The position numbers and the translations under genes are program-made. Below the pieces are notes generated by a model. It was not told the origin of the DNA and searched no databases. It saw only the letters and a list, made by a program, of their open reading frames with translations. A stretch of DNA of 46,355 nucleotides from Rhodocyclaceae bacterium (GTDB lineage Bacteria; Pseudomonadota; Gammaproteobacteria; Burkholderiales; Rhodocyclaceae). Below, piece by piece: positions 39,480 to 46,355 of this stretch. The stretch lies in contig JAJVIJ010000001.1 in NCBI GenBank assembly GCA_022072095.1, forward strand, positions 1 to 46,355. The letters run 5' to 3'. Within the stretch, counting starts at the first letter, position 1. Every line of letters starts with the position of its first letter.

Positions 39480-40103
39480 ATGACCGACCGAGACCCCATT
39501 CCTCTCTCCGCTCTCCAGCACTGGTGCTACTGCCCGCGCCAGTGCGGGCTGATCCACCTCGAACAGGCATTCGCTGACAACCTCCACACCGCGCGTGGCA
39601 ACGCCGTGCATCGGCTGGTGGACACGCCGGGCTACGAGATGCAGGCCGGCGTGAAAGTCGAGCGCGCGTTGCCGCTGTGGTCGGACAGGCTGGGGTTGAT
39701 CGGCAAGGCCGATCTGGTGGAGTTCCACCCGGACGGGCGCATCTTCCCGGTCGAGTTCAAGCACGGCCGGCGGCGCCAGAAGCGCCACGACGACGTACAA
39801 CTCGCCGCCCAGGCTCTGTGCCTTGAAGAAATGCTCGGCCGGCCGGTGACGCACGGCGCCATCTACCACGCCTCCAGCCGCCGCCGGCGCGAGGTGGAGA
39901 TCACCCCGGCGCTGCGGGCGCTGGTGGTCGAGACCGCCGCGGCGATCCGCGCGATGCTGGCGAGCGGGCGCCTGCCGCCGCCGGTGAACGACGCGCGCTG
40001 CCGCGAGTGTTCGCTGATCGAGATCTGCCAGCCGGCATTGGCCGCGCGCACTGTGCAAACCGAACTGCGCGCCGAACTGTTCAGCGCCACCGATCAGGGA
40101 TAG
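39480..40103 (+). CDS. cas4: Cas4 exonuclease
   Basis: Cas4 trims prespacers and secures correct PAM and orientation during adaptation. The 207-residue protein has an N-terminal cysteine group (Cys16, Cys18, Cys22 in HWCYCPRQCGLIHLEQ), a RecB-like nuclease core (LIGKADLVEFH, FPVEFKHGRRR, VQLAAQALCLEE) and a C-terminal cluster (CRECSLIEIC) for a Fe-S cluster. It begins the adaptation block cas4-cas1-cas2, cut off from cas7c by the antisense toxin-antitoxin pair. No clear Shine-Dalgarno precedes the ATG. Confidence 0.95.
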   Translation: MTDRDPIPLSALQHWCYCPRQCGLIHLEQAFADNLHTARGNAVHRLVDTPGYEMQAGVKVERALPLWSDRLGLIGKADLVEFHPDGRIFPVEFKHGRRRQKRHDDVQLAAQALCLEEMLGRPVTHGAIYHASSRRRREVEITPALRALVVETAAAIRAMLASGRLPPPVNDARCRECSLIEICQPALAARTVQTELRAELFSATDQG

Positions 40104-40109
40104 CCGCGC

Positions 40110-41144
40110 ATGTACACGCTGCAAAACACGCTCTACGTGATGACGCCCAACGCCTACGCGCACCTGGAGAACAATACGCTGCGCATCGACGTGGAACGCG
40201 AAAAGCGCCTGCAGGTGCCGCTGCATCACCTCGGCAGCCTGGTCTGTTTCGGCAACGTGCTGGTGTCGCCGGCGCTGATGCACCGGATGGCGGACGAGGG
40301 CAAATCGGTGGTGCTGCTGGATGGCAGCGGCCGCTTCAAGGCCCGGCTCGAAGGGCCGGTGTCCGGCAACATCCTGCTGCGCCAGGCGCACCACCGCAGC
40401 GCGGGGGATGGCGCCTTTGCGCTGGAATTTGCCCGCGCCCTCATCGCCGGCAAGCTCAGGAACAGCCGCGGCCTGCTGCTGCGCGCGGCGCGCGAGGCCG
40501 CCGATGCCGCAGAGCAGGCGCAGCTCACCCGCGCCGCGGACAACATTGCCGCATCGCTGCGCGCCCTGGCGCAAACACGCGATCTCGATACCCTGCGCGG
40601 CGTGGAGGGCGAGGCCGCGCGCGGCTACTTCGCGGCGCTCAATCTCGTCGTCAAACCGCAGGCGCGCGAACATTTCGCGCTCAACGGCCGCACCCGCCGG
40701 CCGCCGCTCGATCGCTTCAACGCGCTGCTGTCGTTTCTCTATTCCATGCTGATGAACGACTGCCGCTCGGCGCTCGAAACCGTCGGCCTCGATCCGCAGC
40801 TCGGCTACCTGCACGCCGTGCGCCCAGGACGCGCCGCGCTGGCGCTGGATTTGCAAGAGGAATTTCGCGCCGTGCTCGCCGACCGACTGGCGCTTACCCT
40901 CATCAACCGCGGTCAGCTCGGCCCGCGCGACTTCGACGAACGTGAAGGCGGCGCGGTGATGCTGAATGACAGCGGCCGACGCGCCGTCGTCACCGCCTGG
41001 CAGGAACGCAAGCAGGAGGAGATCACCCACCCGCTGCTCGGCATCAAGGTGCCGATCGGCGTCGTCCCCTTCGTCCAGGCACGCCTGATGGCGCGCACCG
41101 TGCGTGGCGAGATGGACGGCTATCTGCCGTACCTGCCGAAATAG
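40110..41144 (+). CDS. cas1: Cas1 integrase (type I-C)
   Basis: Cas1 with Cas2 integrates new spacers at the leader end. The 344-residue protein begins [26 protein letters not shown] and carries the metal-binding residues Glu166 ([10 protein letters not shown]), His235 ([10 protein letters not shown]) and Asp247/Glu250 ([10 protein letters not shown]). Length and motifs are complete, so adaptation should be possible. It starts 6 bp after cas4 and is followed 7 bp later by cas2. Confidence 0.97.
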   Translation: MYTLQNTLYVMTPNAYAHLENNTLRIDVEREKRLQVPLHHLGSLVCFGNVLVSPALMHRMADEGKSVVLLDGSGRFKARLEGPVSGNILLRQAHHRSAGDGAFALEFARALIAGKLRNSRGLLLRAAREAADAAEQAQLTRAADNIAASLRALAQTRDLDTLRGVEGEAARGYFAALNLVVKPQAREHFALNGRTRRPPLDRFNALLSFLYSMLMNDCRSALETVGLDPQLGYLHAVRPGRAALALDLQEEFRAVLADRLALTLINRGQLGPRDFDEREGGAVMLNDSGRRAVVTAWQERKQEEITHPLLGIKVPIGVVPFVQARLMARTVRGEMDGYLPYLPK

Positions 41145-41151
41145 CGCCGCC

Positions 41152-41442
41152 ATGCTGGTCGTCGTCACCTACGATGTTTCCACCGAAACCGCCGCTGGCC
41201 GTCGGCGCCTGCGGCGCGTGGCCAAGGTCTGCGAGAGCACAGGCCAGCGGGTGCAGAAATCGGTGTTCGAATGCCAAGTCAACGAGATGCAGCTGGAACA
41301 GCTCGAACGCGCACTGCTCGCCGAGATCGACGAGGCGCAAGACAACCTGCGCTTCTACCGCATCACCGAATCGGCCAGTTTGCGCGTGAAGCAGTTTGGT
41401 ATGTTCAGATCCGTCGACTTCGATGGACCGTTGCTTGTATGA
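41152..41442 (+). CDS. cas2: Cas2
   Basis: Cas2 dimers bridge two Cas1 dimers in the integration complex. The 96-residue protein begins [28 protein letters not shown] with the conserved aspartate of the ferredoxin-like fold and continues [11 protein letters not shown] and NLRFYRI. It is the last cas gene and reads straight into the leader and array. Confidence 0.96.
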   Translation: MLVVVTYDVSTETAAGRRRLRRVAKVCESTGQRVQKSVFECQVNEMQLEQLERALLAEIDEAQDNLRFYRITESASLRVKQFGMFRSVDFDGPLLV

Positions 41443-41621
41443 GCCGCGAACTCCCAGCCAAGGCAAAACATGGAGTGGGCTCGCGATTGTTGCAAGTCAT
41501 TGAGAAAACGGGTAATCAGGACAAAGACAGGGGGGCTGGATGCCAGATCATTGCGGTGTTTGCCTGGGTTCGCGATTCCCTGTACAAATTCACTTTGGGC
41601 AAATGGAGTTGCCTAGGTGGA
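41443..41621 (+). promoter_or_regulatory. CRISPR leader with predicted array promoter
   Basis: 179 bp between cas2 and the first repeat, less GC-rich than the surroundings. A promoter-like pair TTGCCT (41560-41565) and TACAAA (41583-41588) with a 17-bp spacer would start transcription about 25 bp before the first repeat. The repeats are oriented with ATTGAAAC on the side away from the leader, so this is the acquisition end and spacer 1 is the newest. A frame stays open from cas2 into the array, but it is not protein-like. Confidence 0.7.
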
Positions 41622-44600
41622 GCATCACCCGGCCGAGAGGCCGGGTGCGGATTGAAACGTCTCGATGGCAAAGGACCTGAGACCGCCTTCTGGCATCACC
41701 CGGCCGAGAGGCCGGGTGCGGATTGAAACTCTGCCCCCGCCCCCGTGGCCTTTGCTCTACGATGGCATCACCCGGCCGAGAGGCCGGGTGCGGATTGAAA
41801 CGGTCCTGCGTTTTGACCGTGAATTCGCCGGACGAGCATCACCCGGCCGAGAGGCCGGGTGCGGATTGAAACAGGGTCCAACGGCAAGAGCACGGTGCTA
41901 GGTGCCGTGCATCACCCGGCCGAGAGGCCGGGTGCGGATTGAAACCTGACACCAGGCCACGAACCGGGCAGCCAGCGCGCGCATCACCCGGCCGAGAGGC
42001 CGGGTGCGGATTGAAACCAGAAGGCTGGGTGCTTCCGGGAGGGGAGAGGACGCATCACCCGGCCGAGAGGCCGGGTGCGGATTGAAACCGTTATCTTATG
42101 CCCGTTGCGATACCGTGTAAGTCGCATCACCCGGCCGAGAGGCCGGGTGCGGATTGAAACTCGAACCGCACTGTTTATCCGCCTGGTGTTGAACGCATCA
42201 CCCGGCCGAGAGGCCGGGTGCGGATTGAAACCTGATGCAGTCGAGGTTTTTGGATCATTGCCGCCAGCATCACCCGGCCGAGAGGCCGGGTGCGGATTGA
42301 AACAGATTGCGTCACCGTGCCGCCTCGGATAGCGGCGGGCATCACCCGGCCGAGAGGCCGGGTGCGGATTGAAACAGCCTCTCAGCAACGAGCGTCGCGT
42401 ATCCGGCAAGCATCACCCGGCCGAGAGGCCGGGTGCGGATTGAAACCCACGAACATGAGCAAGCTGATGGCGTAACCACCCCGCATCACCCGGCCGAGAG
42501 GCCGGGTGCGGATTGAAACCGTCACGATGCGCCCGGCCAGCATTTCCGCGAATAGCATCACCCGGCCGAGAGGCCGGGTGCGGATTGAAACCAATCAAGC
42601 CGGGCCACAAGCGCCCGGCTCTCGAGCATCACCCGGCCGAGAGGCCGGGTGCGGATTGAAACTGCGATTTGCTGAACACCAGCCACTCCATGCCGTCGGG
42701 CATCACCCGGCCGAGAGGCCGGGTGCGGATTGAAACCATGACGTTGCCGAAGAGCAGATCCTCGCAATCCGCGCATCACCCGGCCGAGAGGCCGGGTGCG
42801 GATTGAAACTTGCCCTTGGGCGCGACGATGGCCCCACGGATTGCGGCATCACCCGGCCGAGAGGCCGGGTGCGGATTGAAACGCCCTCGTTCGGTGCGTC
42901 GGGCGCGAATCCGTTGGGCATCACCCGGCCGAGAGGCCGGGTGCGGATTGAAACAGGCGTCGACCGACATCATGAAAACGATTGACGCCAACACCCGCAT
43001 CACCCGGCCGAGAGGCCGGGTGCGGATTGAAACTCATACCCTCGATGAAGGCGCGATCTTCGGACAGACGCGCATCACCCGGCCGAGAGGCCGGGTGCGG
43101 ATTGAAACAAGGCGCCGGACTTGTTGAGGGAGTACCAGGAACGCATCACCCGGCCGAGAGGCCGGGTGCGGATTGAAACTTTGCGGACATGGGGCCGCGA
43201 CCACTCGGCACCTGCATCACCCGGCCGAGAGGCCGGGTGCGGATTGAAACTTCGCTCCTTGGCTCGACAAGAAGCACCCGAAGCGCATCACCCGGCCGAG
43301 AGGCCGGGTGCGGATTGAAACTTTGCGGACATGGGGCCGCGACCACTCGGCACCTGCATCACCCGGCCGAGAGGCCGGGTGCGGATTGAAACTCCGTGTT
43401 CGCTTTGGCAAGGGTGTGAATTCACCTGCATCACCCGGCCGAGAGGCCGGGTGCGGATTGAAACCGATTTTCAAACACACGGCCGCGCCCTGCTGGGGCA
43501 TCACCCGGCCGAGAGGCCGGGTGCGGATTGAAACCGCGCCGGCTGGTTGCACCATGCTTGGCACTATCGCATCACCCGGCCGAGAGGCCGGGTGCGGATT
43601 GAAACCTGCTCAAGGCCCACGCCCCTGAGAAGTACCGCGGCATCACCCGGCCGAGAGGCCGGGTGCGGATTGAAACTTTCCACGTCCGGCCGGCTGCTGG
43701 GCCTCACCTACGGCATCACCCGGCCGAGAGGCCGGGTGCGGATTGAAACTGCGTCGCCGCGCTGTAATAGCTGCCAATGGCGGAAGGCATCACCCGGCCG
43801 AGAGGCCGGGTGCGGATTGAAACAAGTTCTGCGCCATCAGCCAGCGGGCCGTCATGGTGCATCACCCGGCCGAGAGGCCGGGTGCGGATTGAAACGCCAC
43901 CCAGGCCAAGACGGTGGCCGAGGCCGAGGACGGCATCACCCGGCCGAGAGGCCGGGTGCGGATTGAAACCCAGGTCGGTGCGCACAGGTCCGCGAGAAGG
44001 GCAGGGCATCACCCGGCCGAGAGGCCGGGTGCGGATTGAAACCCAGGTCGGTGCGCACAGGTCCGCGAGAAGGGCAGGGCATCACCCGGCCGAGAGGCCG
44101 GGTGCGGATTGAAACACCATTACGGGATAAAGCTCCGGGCAGAGCGTGTGGGCATCACCCGGCCGAGAGGCCGGGTGCGGATTGAAACCCATGATCTGCT
44201 CGCGGCTCGCCACGTAGATGGTGCATCACCCGGCCGAGAGGCCGGGTGCGGATTGAAACTTGTCGAGCCAGGGTGCGAAAAACTTGGTGATCCAGCATCA
44301 CCCGGCCGAGAGGCCGGGTGCGGATTGAAACTTGTCGAGCCAGGGTGCGAAAAACTTGGTGATCCGGGCATCACCCGGCCGAGAGGCCGGGTGCGGATTG
44401 AAACCGCCTGTCACGGTGAAACCGTTGCGCAGCTTCAAGCGCATCACCCGGCCGAGAGGCCGGGTGCGGATTGAAACGCCAAGTCGAACACCTACCGCGC
44501 CCTGCACTCGATGCATCACCCGGCCGAGAGGCCGGGTGCGGATTGAAACATCCTCAAGGGCCAGCAGGCCGGCCTTCATGGCAGCATCACCCGGCCGAGA

Positions 44601-46355
44601 GGCCGGGTGCGGATTGAAACTTGTCGAGCCAAGGAGCGAAGAAGGCTGTGATCCACGCATCACCCGGCCGAGAGGCCGGGTGCGGATTGAAACACGTTGA
44701 TACGGTCAATCGTCATGCCGTTGGGGCGCGCATCACCCGGCCGAGAGGCCGGGTGCGGATTGAAACCACGAGGTTGGGGCCGAGTTCGCAGCACTCGTCC
44801 AGGCATCACCCGGCCGAGAGGCCGGGTGCGGATTGAAACATCGCGCACGGCCTCGTAGGCGCGCTGGTCGGCGGGCATCACCCGGCCGAGAGGCCGGGTG
44901 CGGATTGAAACGCCAGCGGTCACGTGCTGGCGTTGGCTGGCGGCACGCATCACCCGGCCGAGAGGCCGGGTGCGGATTGAAACATGCGCTGTCTTCGGCT
45001 GTGGCCGATGCGCTGCTGGCATCACCCGGCCGAGAGGCCGGGTGCGGATTGAAACTGTCGGTGGCGGCGAGCTCGAGCGGCGCGGCATCGAGCATCACCC
45101 GGCCGAGAGGCCGGGTGCGGATTGAAACGGCCTGCGCGGCCCGGCGGGCATTGGCGACCTCGAGGCATCACCCGGCCGAGAGGCCGGGTGCGGATTGAAA
45201 CTTCTTGGTATCACCCTCACTGAACTCCACCGAGGCGCATCACCCGGCCGAGAGGCCGGGTGCGGATTGAAACGGATTCCACCAGCTGGCCTACGGCTCC
45301 AAGGCGACGGCATCACCCGGCCGAGAGGCCGGGTGCGGATTGAAACAACGACGGCGCATGGAAAGCGGTGGACTGCTGGCCATGCATCACCCGGCCGAGA
45401 GGCCGGGTGCGGATTGAAACTTGAATACGAACCTCGGCGAACCGTGGGAAGAACGGCATCACCCGGCCGAGAGGCCGGGTGCGGATTGAAACAACTGCTG
45501 GGACTTGTCGCGGAACGATTGCAGGTAACGCATCACCCGGCCGAGAGGCCGGGTGCGGATTGAAACCGTATGACAACGTTGCAGCTCGAAATCGACAAGG
45601 CGCATCACCCGGCCGAGAGGCCGGGTGCGGATTGAAACCATGCTCTCAGGCGTATCCTGTTGAGGATATGCTGCATCACCCGGCCGAGAGGCCGGGTGCG
45701 GATTGAAACCTTCATCAGGACAGCCTCGGCCTCGGCGCGGCGGGCATCACCCGGCCGAGAGGCCGGGTGCGGATTGAAACCTCTACAAGGCGTACAGCCT
45801 GGGCGACTTCGCCGAGCATCACCCGGCCGAGAGGCCGGGTGCGGATTGAAACTCCAGGTCCAAGGCCTTGGCCAGCTCGCCGATGGTGCATCACCCGGCC
45901 GAGAGGCCGGGTGCGGATTGAAACAATGCCCGCGGCGATGCGCGAGTGATCGACTACGAGGCATCACCCGGCCGAGAGGCCGGGTGCGGATTGAAACGAG
46001 ACGTTCAAGGCCGCGCTCAAGCCCAACCTGGTGCATCACCCGGCCGAGAGGCCGGGTGCGGATTGAAACCAATTGCTCCGCCGTGTAGCCCACGATGGCT
46101 GCGCATCACCCGGCCGAGAGGCCGGGTGCGGATTGAAACCGATGTCGGTTGAGCTCATCGAGTCTGATCTCGTGCATCACCCGGCCGAGAGGCCGGGTGC
46201 GGATTGAAACAAAACGACGGACGCATATGGCGATATCTATAACAATGCATCACCCGGCCGAGAGGCCGGGTGCGGATTGAAACCTGGCATGCGACTGAGG
46301 AGCAGATCGTGGCCGCTAGCATCACCCGGCCGAGAGGCCGGGTGCGGATTGAAAC
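41622..46355 (+). CRISPR. Type I-C CRISPR array: 66 repeats, 65 spacers, reaches the window end
   Basis: I count 66 copies of a 37-bp repeat, first 41622-41658, second 41693-41729, last 46319-46355. All look identical. The repeat is GCAT, then a 9-bp stem CACCCGGCC/GGCCGGGTG closed by a GAGA tetraloop, then the 11-base handle CGGATTGAAAC. Cutting at the base of the stem leaves that handle on each crRNA, as known for Cas5d. Spacers are 33-38 bp with one of 42 bp, mean about 35. Spacers 22 (43180-43213) and 24 (43322-43355) are identical, as are 33 (43970-44005) and 34 (44043-44078). Spacers 37, 38 and 42 are variants of one target. The window ends exactly on the last base of a repeat, so the array may continue. 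Confidence 0.99.

Noticed and set aside
41665-46152. Many ORFs on both strands of the array, with repeating peptides such as ITRPRGRVRIET and FNPHPASRPGDA
   Set aside because: They are translations of the CRISPR repeat, which happens to lack stops in several frames; they are not proteins.

Overview
The window is a high-GC stretch (about two thirds G+C by eye) of a Gram-negative proteobacterial chromosome, most likely a betaproteobacterium. The evidence is gene neighbourhoods familiar from that class: thiS-thiG-trmB, yebC-ruvC-ruvA, dapB-bamE divergent from fur, recN-nadK facing hrcA-hemH, proS followed by a lytic transglycosylase. A Bug-type solute receptor, an EarP rhamnosyltransferase and a PEP-CTERM protein agree with this. 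The assignment is an inference from gene content.

Layout. 1-2500: edge of an accessory region, with a fragment of an unidentified plus-strand ORF, an MmeI-like DNA methyltransferase truncated at its C-terminus, and a short decayed ORF. 2521-5505: selD, thiS, thiG, trmB (plus). 5537-7408: yebC-ruvC-ruvA (minus). 7524-11874: a MacAB-like efflux operon with one adaptor, one ATPase and two FtsX-type permeases. 11893-19088: lytic transglycosylase, proS, a conserved hypothetical gene, a hybrid histidine kinase with degenerate phosphorelay parts, dapB and bamE (all minus). 19161-24453: fur, recN, nadK, hrcA, hemH. 24464-32391: AP2-domain protein, a CHRD/PEP-CTERM gene broken by one amber codon, earP, M14 carboxypeptidase, Bug receptor, metallo-hydrolase, ferredoxin-NADP reductase and a LysR regulator.

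32514-46355 is a complete type I-C CRISPR-Cas locus: cas3, cas5c, cas8c, cas7c, cas4, cas1, cas2, a leader, and an array of 66 identical 37-bp repeats with 65 spacers that runs exactly to the window edge. Two type II toxin-antitoxin modules sit inside the cas gene row. A Phd/VapC-like pair lies between cas3 and cas5c with its own promoter and operator. A TIGR02574-like antitoxin with a ParE/RelE toxin lies on the opposite strand between cas7c and cas4. They separate the nuclease gene, the Cascade genes and the adaptation genes, which suggests addiction modules guarding the CRISPR locus. The first ~730 bp of cas8c are much less GC-rich than the rest of the gene, a sign of allele replacement. 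Spacers 23, 37, 38 and 42 target the same short coding region from both strands; where spacers 23 and 42 overlap, each shows the other's flank, and both flanks read 5'-TTC, the known type I-C PAM.

The housekeeping genes look intact. The novelty is concentrated in the CRISPR locus, the amber-interrupted PEP-CTERM gene and the decayed left edge.
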